Source of the DNA: Ananas comosus
Taxonomy: Eukaryota > Streptophyta > Magnoliopsida > Poales > Bromeliaceae
NCBI RefSeq assembly: GCF_001540865.1
Contig: NC_033633.1
Span: forward strand, 9,439,031 to 9,503,030
Direction: 5' to 3'
DNA length: 64,000 nt
The notes below the pieces were generated by a model. That model did no database searches, was not told where the DNA came from, and worked only from the letters and a program-made list of their open reading frames with translations. The translations under genes were made by a program, and so were the position numbers. This document shows positions 1 to 9,532 of this stretch, in pieces. Every line of letters begins with the position of its first letter. The first letter of the stretch is position 1.

Positions 1-2
1 TT

Positions 3-665
3 GCATATAACAATAGTTATCAGGAAAGTATTGCGATGGCGCCATTCGAGGCCCTGTATGGAAGGAAGTGTCGCTCGCCGATACATTGGAGCGATGTGGG
101 CGAGAAAATGGTTCTTGGCTCGAATGTGGTGCGGGAGGCGGAAGAGAAGGTCCGCCTTACCCGACAAAGGTTAGTAACGGCGCAATCAAGGCACAAAAGT
201 TATGCCGACAAGCGGCGAAAGGATATTGAGTTCGCGGAAGGAGACCGCGTATTTCTAAAAGTATCGCCGACGCGAGGAGTTAAGCGGTTCGGTGTTTGTG
301 GGAAATTGAGCCCCCGCTATATCGGACCCTTCGAGATTTTGGAACGAGTTGGAGCGGTGGCCTACAAGTTGGCATTACCACCGAGGCTGGCGGGAGTACA
401 TGATGTATTCCATGTATCTCAACTCCGTAAGTATGTGTACGACCCGGATCATATTCTCTCGTACATACCGATAGAACTTCAAGAGGATATGACTTATGAG
501 GAGTTCCCAGCGTATATTGTCGATCGGGAGGTACGAAAGCTTCGGAACCGCGAAATCCCATATGTCAAGATTCATTGGTGCGAGCACGATGACCGGGAAG
601 AAACGTGGGAGCTCGAAAGCGAAATGAGGGAGCGTTATTCTCACCTTTTCGAGGATCCGAAGTGA
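3..665 (+). CDS. Ty3/gypsy polyprotein, 3' part (integrase C-terminus and chromodomain), partial
   Basis: The frame is open from the window edge and ends at a TGA at 663-665, so only the last 220 or so residues of a pol polyprotein are present. It begins inside the integrase core (AYNNSY, then MAPFEALYGRKCRSP, typical of plant gypsy integrases). The integrase C-terminal region follows (GDRVFLKVSPTRGVKRFG, KLSPRYIGPFEIL, HDVFHVSQLRKY). It ends in a chromodomain-like tail (VKIHWCEHDDREETWE), as in chromovirus elements of the Tekay/Del branch. Integrase inserts the element cDNA into nuclear DNA and the chromodomain is thought to guide it to chromatin. No stop or frameshift is visible. The polypurine tract and LTR follow directly. 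Confidence 0.93.
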   Translation, partial: AYNNSYQESIAMAPFEALYGRKCRSPIHWSDVGEKMVLGSNVVREAEEKVRLTRQRLVTAQSRHKSYADKRRKDIEFAEGDRVFLKVSPTRGVKRFGVCGKLSPRYIGPFEILERVGAVAYKLALPPRLAGVHDVFHVSQLRKYVYDPDHILSYIPIELQEDMTYEEFPAYIVDREVRKLRNREIPYVKIHWCEHDDREETWELESEMRERYSHLFEDPK

Positions 666-712
666 GGTATGAAATTTAAATTTCAACCTTAGAAGTTTCG
701 CGGACGAAACTA

Positions 713-729
713 AATTAAGGGGTGGAGAA
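713..729 (+). other. Polypurine tract of the gypsy element
   Basis: A purine-rich run with the core AAGGGGTGGAGAA lies immediately before the TGTAACATACC that starts the LTR. This is the expected position of the plus-strand primer for reverse transcription. Confidence 0.75.
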
Positions 730-3176
730 TGTAACATACCACATTCCTCGTAAATCGTGCCGAGTTCCGTTAAAACGAGCGGAACGCGGAATTGAACGAG
801 TTAGAATGGACCCTGAGCACATTAGGGCTCATAGGGGAAGCAAAAAGGGACCTGAGAGACAGAATCAGAAAATCTGGTTAAGTCCCAGATTTTGTGCTCT
901 CGGGGACCGGTCCCTGAAGGAGAGACCGGTCCCCGTACGCATAGCCTGCCAGGAAGTCCTGAGGCAACCGGTCCCTGGTGGTGAGATCGGTCCTCGGGAG
1001 ACCGGTCCCTGACGGGCAGACCGGTCCCTCGCTGCGCAACAGCTGAGAGACTCAAAAATTTGGCTAAGTCCTGGGAAACCCCCGTTCGGGAATCGGTCCC
1101 TGGTCGGGGAGACCGGTCCCTAAAGGCGAAAAGTGCCCAGTTTGGGCAGTTCAAGAGGAAACAAGTGGAGGGGCTTAAGTGCAATTGTTACAACACTATA
1201 TGTGGACACCCCTCTCTCTCCCACAGCCATTTTCACCCTTCTCTCCCATTTCTTCTCTTTCTCTCTCTAGAACTCTTGCTCTAGGGCTTGGGGAAGAAGA
1301 AGAAGAAGCAAGGGAAGGTGGATTTGGAGGCTTTGGTGGGTTCTACAAGCTCTCCTACAAGAGGGACTTGGAGGAGCTTGGGCTAAGGTGAGTTTTTGGT
1401 AGAAATGAGCCTAGGGTTTGGATTTTGGTTTAGAAAATGGGAGCTTTGTGCTCCCTAGAGGCTTTAAAGGCTCTTTTGAGCCATGTACACCATGGTCCCC
1501 ATGAGAGCTCAAAGTGCTCTCATGGTGAATCCTTGGAAGTGGTGTTTGGAGCCCTAGGGTTGGTTCCGAGAGTCTAGAAACCTTACTAGGATGCTTCTTA
1601 GATGATCCTAAGCTATTTTTTGCTTAAGGTTGGGATCGATAATGGGAAAATCCTAAATGACAATATCAGGGCTTGAATTTGGGGCTTTTGCCTTAGGATT
1701 GTTCGGGGACAAATTGACCCCGCGGAAACCTAATTGGGGGTGCCCTAAACACGTTGGGCAACTCCGTTTAACATTACGAAAATGTTAGAACATAGTTCAT
1801 GTACAAAAGGGCCTAATATGACACTATTTTGATTATAGGGCGCGGAATCGGCTTTTGTAAAGTGCGGGAGCCTTCGTAATCTACACCCCCACAACCAATA
1901 GAGGTGGGGGGTGCACGCCGGAATCGTTGGATTCCTTTCTATGTCTGTTTTTCTATTTTTGAGCATATATGTTTTTATACACACCCATTCATGCATAGTA
2001 GGGTAGTTACATGTAGAACTTGGTTTCACTTTATTTATATGCTTCTAACGTAATTGAACATAGAGGATGATAGAACCAAAATGGACATGTGTGATTGGTC
2101 CCTCAAGTTGTGTGAATGTGAGATTGGACTTGGACAATAGAAAACAAGATTTGCATTGAGAGATGAACCGTTAAATATAGTTTAACCCATTTTGACATCG
2201 TCAAAGGTAAAGCCTTGAGAGTGGCAAGAATGAATAGGTAGAGACCTATCATGACATCGACATTGTGACCAGAGGCTATGAATCCTCAAGTTGGGGATTA
2301 GATCGATACTCACATTACATCATGGCTTGAGGGAGGTCGCTCCCCCTCGAGCGGTGCGCTCCGGAGTTGGTCACCACTGGGCGAGGTAAAGTCCCACCAG
2401 TTAACGGTCCCTAGGGACGTTCGAGTCCCCCGTTATTAAGGGATTTTGGGTTGTGAGTTATTGGGGTTAACAGAGTTAACCGGTAAGATTGGATAAGAGC
2501 CAAAGCTTGATTATGATTGGAGCATGCATGAATTTCCATTATCGCATTGAAATTATATATCTACTGACTCCTTTCCTGCAGGCATAGTATTAGTTGCATT
2601 AGTAGTGGTTACTTTTCCTCCTTTGAAATACTTATGCCTGGATGGACCTAGTGGGTAAGTCGGCGAGGTCGGATGCCGAGCCCACTGGAAACTTCGTTGT
2701 AGTTCTCACACCACTAACCCTACAAGTCCTAGCACGAGCGGGGCGGCGGAGGACCGAGACAAGGGTTTGGCGCCGTAGGTAGCTGCCACCGGGACTTTAT
2801 ACATTTTGTAGTCATTCCCTTTTGTTATACATGTATCAACTTTATTCTGTTGGTTTAGGAATGTAAAGTGTAAACAATCATATATTTGGTGGATGACTAA
2901 ATGTAAAAAGATATGATGCAAGACTGTAATAGCTTTGTTTACTTGAATTTGGTTAAATGAAATCAAATATCATGTGTGATGTATAATTAGCTTAGAGCTT
3001 TCGCTTCCGTTGTTGCTTGCCCTCGTGCGAGCCTTGTATTATATATGCAACTCTCTTGTTGATTGCCTATTTATACATGTTGTTAGAGCCTTGGGCGGAC
3101 AGGGGAGGCTCTGTCCGTTCGGCGTCTGTTGATGTGACCCGAACCCGACCAAATTGGCGGGGATTGGGGCGTGACA
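730..3176 (+). repeat. 3' LTR of the gypsy (Tekay/Del-type) element
   Basis: The LTR begins TGTAACATACC and ends GGGGCGTGACA (TG...CA), 2447 bp. It directly follows the polypurine tract and the pol frame. A related copy lies on the minus strand at 55123-57649, with the same ends and the same conserved block near 2640-2800. An array of ACCGGT palindromes occupies 900-1125, followed by a weak TATA-like CTATATG near 1196 and a pyrimidine-rich leader. The short frames inside it show no domain and are not called. Confidence 0.88.
895..1125 (+). repeat. ACCGGT palindrome array inside the LTR
   Basis: Six ACCGGT hexamers occur in about 230 bp, mostly in the context GACCGGTCCCTG, with further one-base variants (ATCGGTCC). 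The array sits upstream of the TATA-like site and CT-rich leader, in the U3-like part of the LTR. Confidence 0.8.
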
Positions 3177-3609
3177 CATAGATCGAGTGGCATTCGAAAG
3201 TATATAGTCGACACTAAAGTTAGTGTGTGTGGCATCAAAGAATCAATGTGATGAAAAGAACAGTGATAATGGTTAAAGTTAATGCAAGGTATGGCATAAA
3301 AAATGAGTAAAGTTAAAAAACGATGATTGCTAGAGTTAGCAAAATAAAGTGATGTAAAGACAATGATTGAACTATATATCCTTAGAGTTAAGGATCGATC
3401 ATACATGCTATGAGTTCCGTGCTCGAGGGCGGTCGCTCCCCCTCGGGCGATGCGCTCCGGAGTTTTGCATCACGGGTTGGAGTAAACCCGAGGACGGTCT
3501 TAGCGGGAGGGAGCTGAGGGCCCGCAATGATGGACTTAATGTGGGCAAGTTAATGTGGCGAATCCCCCGGATTAGCCGTGAGATTAAATGTTAAGGATTT
3601 TATAGGTTG
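3177..3609 (+). repeat. Diverged gypsy LTR fragment
   Basis: After the LTR end the sequence includes GCTCGAGGGCGGTCGCTCCC and GCGATGCGCTCCGGAGTT at 3420-3470. These match in order a conserved block of the neighbouring LTR (2332-2362), at clearly lower identity. I take this as a fragment of a related LTR. The ends are not defined. Confidence 0.4.
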
Positions 3610-4799
3610 GCGGATTTCGTAGAGTTGAATGGAGTCTTGAAGAGTTGATCACGGAAGTTTGAAGAAAAGATTCAAATTGAAGAACAATGACTCATTCGGA
3701 AAGCTCGGCACTTCAAGTATGAAGAATAGATGATTTATGGTGAAGATGTTTAATTGTAATAAGTTCAGAAGGCTTAGATTGCTTTAAAATTCTTTTACTG
3801 AACTTTTTTGTGTTCTGGGACCGATCCCTGAGTTGAAAAGACCGGTTCCCTTAAGGTCCTCACTGCGTGAATATTGAGGCAACCGGTCCCCTGAGATGAG
3901 AGACCGGTTCCCGAACATTGGAATTTCTGTCGCGCAGCGAGGGACCGGTCTCTGGCTTGAGAGACCGGTTCCCGAACGTTGTGATTCTTGTCACGCAGCG
4001 AGGGACCGATTTCTCACTTGAGAGACCGGTCTCTCACAGACCGGTCTCCTCGAGAGAACCGGTCTCTGAGGACGACACATGTTTTTAAAAAGAACTTTTT
4101 GCAATCCTAGTCTACTTCTAAGTCTTCTAAACATATAAATAAGCTATGGGGGTCATCTTAAAGATGAATGCTTTGAATTTTTACTGATTCTATACCCTAG
4201 AAACTTGTTTTTCCATTCTAATGCTTCTACTCACATAACAAGTTTCGAAAAATCAACAATCGACTTGGTTCTTTGATTTTACTCGAGATCTTATTCGAGA
4301 ATTAAGTTGATGTTTGATTAGAAGACGAACCTTCATAGCTTATGGGATTCTAAAGCTTAATCACCACAAATCTTCGATTCTATAAGCTCCGGAAGGAGAT
4401 TCGGCGCGTGGATCTCGCGTGTAACCGAGAATTCGGTGGACGCTTCGAGGAGTTGAGGCGTTGACGCTGCGAGGAGTTGCGGCAGGGTCGATTGGAGGAT
4501 TCCTATCGATCGAGGATCGGCGAAGATCACCATCAATAGGAAATCGGTAAATTAAGTCGTGTATTTTTGTCAAAATCACTTGTACTCAAGTTTTCTTAGT
4601 GGATTTTCTTCGCGTGATCGGTCCCGTGGGTTTTTCACTCCGGCTTAGAGTTTTCCTACGTTAAATTCTCGGTGTGCTGTTTTATTTTTCGCTATTTCAT
4701 TTTATTTGCATCGAGATTTTTGAGTTTGCCGTTTTTACACCTATTCACCCCCCTCTAGGTGTTACTTACCTTTTAGATCCTCGGGATCAATATTTTACA
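3610..4799 (+). repeat. Ty1/copia LTR (5' LTR of the broken copia element)
   Basis: The right end is firm: a CACCCCCCTCTAGG motif at 4747-4760 is typical of the end of copia LTRs, and the terminal TTTTACA is followed two bases later by a tRNA-Met primer site. The left end is an estimate. The region 3818-4065 carries eight ACCGGT palindromes. Confidence 0.6.
3818..4065 (+). repeat. ACCGGT palindrome array inside the copia LTR
   Basis: Eight ACCGGT hexamers lie in about 250 bp, in contexts such as GAGACCGGTTCCCGAAC and GACCGGTCTCTC. Two longer contexts are shared with the gypsy LTR array at 895-1125: GAGGCAACCGGTCCC in the same direction, and GCGCAGCGAGGGACCGGT in inverted orientation. Confidence 0.8.
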
Positions 4800-4801
4800 A
4801 G

Positions 4802-4813
4802 TGGTATCAGAGC
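4802..4813 (+). other. Primer-binding site (tRNA-iMet)
   Basis: TGGTATCAGAGC, complementary to the 3' end of plant initiator Met tRNA, lies two bases after the LTR end. It marks the start of the internal region of the + strand copia element. Confidence 0.9.
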
Positions 4814-4831
4814 GGGTATAGGTTGTAATTC

Positions 4832-5970
4832 ATGGCCGAGGGCGGTAACATCAATCGACCCCCTCTCTTCGATGGCACTAATTATGCTTATTGAAAAGTC
4901 CGTATGAGGGCGTTTTTTATTGCCATCGACGAGTGGGTATGGCAAGCCATTGAATTCGGGTGGAAACATCCTACCAAAGTTGTCGAGAATGTTACTGGTT
5001 CAAAACCGAGAAATAAGTAGACGAAAGAGAAAAACAAATTATCTTTGTTCAACGGAAAGGGTATCAATGCTTTATTTAATGCTTTAAATCAAACTGAATT
5101 TTCTCGTGTCTCGGCATGTGAAACCTCTAAAGAAATTTGGGACACTTTACAAGTTACACATGAGGGTACAAGCTTGGTAAAGATTCAAAAATTGCAAATG
5201 CTTACTAGTAGATTTGATTCTATCGGTATGGAAGAACATGAATCTTTTATCGAGTATTATACTCGTTTGCAAGACATTGTAAACACGTGTGCTAACTTGG
5301 GCGAGAAAATTCCTGACTCCAAAATTGTTCGAAAAATTTTGAGGACCCTTCCCGAACGATTTCGTCCTAAGGTTGCGGCTATTGAAACGGTTAAACATCC
5401 GGATGAACTCAAGGTAGAAGAATTATTAGGTGCTCTTCAAACTTTGAGCATGATTTTCTGTCTAATTCGTCTTTCTTCGGAAGTCTTCTTCTAACGCTTC
5501 AGGGATGGGTGCTAAATCAAGCAAAAAGGATATGTCACTTCAACTTCATCGGACTCGGAGTCGGAGGCAAAACCCCTGGAGACTATTGAAAAGCAACTAG
5601 CAATCTTCTAACAAAAGAAGTTCCGTCGGAACTTTTAAAAGAAAGAAGTTTCCTCCCAGTCTACTTCTCTGCAAGTCAAGCAAATAAAGAGAGTTCGTCT
5701 TCGTCATTCATCAAAATAAGAAAATCGAAAAGACCCTCAAAGCAGTCTACAAAAAGAGAAAAGGAAGCAGGTGAAGAGTCAAATTCAATTGCTAGGGCAA
5801 GTAGTAGAGGTTTTGGCGCATATTGGCATCGGACTGTCCAAATAAAAAGTCTTTGAAAGAGAAAGCGATGCAAACGCTAATTACTTAGACGATCCTCTCT
5901 GACGATTCAACTTCAAAGTGAAGAGGATGTAAATCCACGCGGTGCTGAAATTGCGAACAGGATTTGTCAA
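4832..5970 (+). pseudogene. Ty1/copia gag pseudogene
   Basis: An ATG at 4832, 19 bases after the primer site, opens MAEGGNINRPPLFDGTNYAY, the usual N-terminus of copia gag. The same frame continues to 5494 through IWDTLQVTHEGTSLVKIQKL and KIVRKILRTLPERF, the UBN2/gag core. Two in-frame stops, TGA at 4892-4894 and TAG at 5018-5020, sit where tryptophan codons (TGG) are expected. After 5494 the homology continues only as stop-rich pieces, including a serine/acid stretch and a lysine-rich stretch. Gag would form the cytoplasmic particle; this copy cannot make it. No protease, integrase or RT follows; the element stops at the gypsy LTR at 6016. Confidence 0.75.
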
Positions 5971-6015
5971 CTGTTATGTGTTTAGGGGGGCATCTGGGCA
6001 GATAATCTCTCTCAA

Positions 6016-9000
6016 TGTCAGTCGACCGCGACGACCACCCCGCCTATTTGGCCGAGGTCGCGCGTGCGGCCGCCGACATGCTGAAATATGGCAGGGTTTC
6101 CCCTGTACAAGGACAGAGTCTCAGCCCTATCATTCCCAGGGCATTGGCAATCGATACAATTCACGCGAAGGTTCCTAACTCAGGAACAGATATCATCCAC
6201 AGATGCAAGAGGAGGGTACATACCAAGCATAAACACAATCCTAAATTATTAGCATTCATTTCGCATCAGTAGTGTTTACATCACAAGTTACCGATTCTTT
6301 TAGTAGCATTCGACAATGAGTCTCGTTTTACATTCGACACTTACATTCGACCTCCAATCACAATCTAAGTTATGTACAACTTAAACAAGCTCGATACATT
6401 TCTTTTCATTCTTTTAAACCCTTAAGCTAGACTGCCACAGGGTACAACTATCTCAAGTCTCTGGGGTAGGACGCTATCTGCAGAACTACGCCTCGACTTG
6501 CGCCGCCGCGCTGCCCACACGTGTGTACCTGTACCCCCAAAAACAGCAACACGGGGGTGAGACTATTGTCCATAGTCCTCAGTGGGTTGAGCACCCAAGA
6601 GAACAAGCTCAGCCACAGGTCTAACGAGGCACTGCAACATGTTGTACTCAGTCATATAGACAACAGTATATATTCAATTGAAATACATGTCATGCCTCAC
6701 GAAATGCAATATGCAAAACCTGTAATCATGCAAGTAGGTTACTTTAACGCTACTTTTGCTCTTAACCATTCTTTATTCTTTGTCATTTAACGCTTACTTT
6801 TAGCTCTTAGCTATTCTTTACTTGTAACCTCTCTTTAGCTATTCTTTATCATTTAGCTATTCTTTACTCTTAACATTCTTGAACCATGCTATATCTTAGC
6901 CTTTGGCATTCTACTCTAAGGTCACTTTATCTTAGTCAACAAAGCCACCCGACTCGGTCTTGAGTCAATCAATCGCGGATAGTCCGCGCACTGTCTAGCT
7001 CGAGGTGAAGGAACTCTCACATGCACCTCAGCTGGCAACAGCTCACCGTACTCCTGTCCTAGCCGTCTGGCGGCGAACGGATCGCACCTCACCCAACAAC
7101 GGCCTAGGTCTATGACTTAGTCACCCGGCGGCGAAATCGTCGCACACACGCCACGACAGTGGTTCAGTCAACAGGCGGCAGGATCCACAAACTGGCTAAC
7201 CATCCGGCGGCGAAATCGTCGCACACGCCACGACAATGGTTCTTTAGCCCTTGGGCGGCGAAATCGTCGCACACACCCGACACCACTTTGGGTGTATCAG
7301 CAAGCTTTGGGATTAACCTTTGTGCCACACTGAGCACGTTCTTTAGCTTCGGGATTCCGGAATCCATTTCACATTAACCAAGGGTTGGTCCTAACCCTAG
7401 GGAACTGACCTCTCTAGGTCTAAGCCTTTACTCAACCTATGTTACTACATTAGGTTTATTGCTTTCACATTCTTAACCTAGGTTTATCACACTAGGTTCA
7501 TTATTCTTTCCAACCTAGTTTCACTTGACTCTAGGTTAAGCAGCTTTCATTTCACAACCTATGTTCTCTACATTAGGTTTAACATCATTCTTATTTAACC
7601 TATGTTCTTTACATTAGGTTCAAATCACATCTGTTTAACCTATGTCCTCGACACTAGGTTCAATGCTACTCGATCTATAGGTGCATTTAAGTCCATATAC
7701 ACAAGTCCTTTACTTGGCATTCTTTAACATGCAACATGCATTCATACATTATCTTTTGCATTCTTACATTAACCTTTCTATGCATGCAACATGGCCACCA
7801 CGTATTATATACTTTATGCTTGTCACTTAGCATGATTTACACTATGTCACTATGCATTACTTAGCATTCTTAACATGTACTTGTATTTACTATTTCCATA
7901 TCATGCTTATCATTATACTTTAGCATTCTTATCTCATGCATTCTACTTGGCGTTTGTATCATGTTATCAACATCATGCTTTCTACTTAGCATCTTGCTCT
8001 AAGCACTATCGTTAACATGCATCATTTATATTATTTACCAACATGCATTTTATAATCTCTATATCATTTACATGCATCAACTTAGCATTTATACTTTATT
8101 TCGCATGCTCTCTAGCATTTATCAACATGCATTTATCAGCTTGCATTCATTATCATTCATTTCTATATGCATCATAAGAAATCATATTTTCTTAGACATA
8201 AAGGCGACCTAGTCGCTTCGGTAAACCAACCCACCTCGATTCGCGTTCCGATTGCTTGTCGACACTTGCAATCGGCCTCCCGCGGCACCCGTATCCGGCA
8301 CGGCCCGATACTGCAACTGCGCCTCAACCGTGCTCCGCTTCGCAGCCCCGAAAATTATAGGTCTTCGGTTATGTGCCACGATGCCTCAAATCCATTTCCA
8401 TGATTTTACGACGTCGCCTCGACCCTCCCGGCGGACCCGAAGCCTAAACGTCCATTTCTTTAATAACTTTGTAACGGCTCGTCGGATTGCCGAACCGTCT
8501 TCGCCAACGCGTTTCGGTATCTAGCAATTAGGTTTACGAAGGGTCAAATGAGATCAAACCCTCATATTTTGAAAGTTTGCATTTTGGAGCCCTAGGTTAC
8601 AACTATGCAAGAAATCACTAAATTGATCCATGATTCAAGCATTAATCATCTAGATAGCATGCTAGGACTCCTCTAAATCCATTTATAAGGTGTTTAAACC
8701 AAGCATTAAAGATCTACCATTAATGGGCTCAAGAAGCTCACCTCAAAATGAGCTCCAAACCATGGAGAAGATGAAGAAGACGAAGGCGATCCACCTCCAA
8801 GCTTCAATCTCCACCAAATCTATTCTTTTTTGGAGAGATTTAGAGAGAGAAAGAGAGGGTTTTCTCTTCTCCTTCCATGCATGTGTGGGTGTGTGCGTGT
8901 GGTGTGTGCGGTTGGGGCAGCCACGGTTGGGAGGAGAAGAAGAAAAGGGGTTTTAAACCCTTTTTACCATTTTGCCCCTCAACTACGCACTATTCACTTC

Positions 9001-9458
9001 AGGCAGTTTATTTTTCGCCGGAGCCCTTCTGAACGTCCGTTTGAACTCAAATTTGACAGGCATGCTCGGTTTTACTTAATAAGTCCAAATAAATTTTAAT
9101 ATTTCAGTTTCGACCCCGTTTGGTCACTGAAAACTGTGCCGAACTGCAATCTTTATCAGATAGCTTTCGGATCCTATTTCTCTCTCTACGGGTGTCAGAA
9201 AAATATGAAACTTTAAATCTAGCCTCATAAAAATATTTCTGACATTCTCGCAAATAATCATAATTTTCTGAGACTGTACATTTTTTGCTAATTTATCAGT
9301 CCCGTTTCCAACAGAAAATTCTAAATCTTCCGTTTTCAGTCCGATTTCAGCACAAGTCATTTCTGACTTATGTTTTACTCCTCTAAATCTAATAAAAATA
9401 GTATCTCACACTATTTTTATTTATTTTTATTTTTATATTTAAAATCCGGTATGTTACA
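6016..9458 (-). repeat. Gypsy LTR, minus strand
   Basis: Read on the minus strand it starts TGTAACATACCGG at 9458, preceded by a purine-rich tract, and ends CGACTGACA at 6016. Near the 3' end it has the landmarks seen in the other gypsy LTRs of the window: a CCCACTGAGGAC block at about 6577-6590 and an ACAGGGGAAACCCTG block near 6100. The 3443-bp length is an inference because no matching 5-bp duplication was found. On the + strand, 7430-7680 has many short AACCTATGTT/ACATTAGGTT repeats and 7730-8160 has CATGCAT/CATTCTTA-rich low complexity. No gene is supported. Confidence 0.65.
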
Positions 9459-9532
9459 TTCCACCGCAACTTCACCGGAACCATTTAAATGTATACCGTG
9501 ACTTCATGATTTTAGAAGTTCGGTATGTTACA
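9459..9532 (-). mobile_element. Remnant of gypsy internal tail between two LTR starts
   Basis: On the minus strand a second TGTAACATACC starts at 9532 and is followed after about 70 bp by a purine-rich tract and the LTR start at 9458. The stretch between resembles the post-pol tail of the element at 666-729 (a GAAGT..GGTAT..ATTTAAAT..GGTGGA order). This fits an element whose 5' LTR and internal region were largely deleted. Its right edge is the point where the Tat-type polyprotein is cut. Confidence 0.55.

Noticed and set aside
5942..6272. Frames spanning the copia/gypsy junction
   Set aside because: They cross the LTR end at 6016 and show no family similarity.
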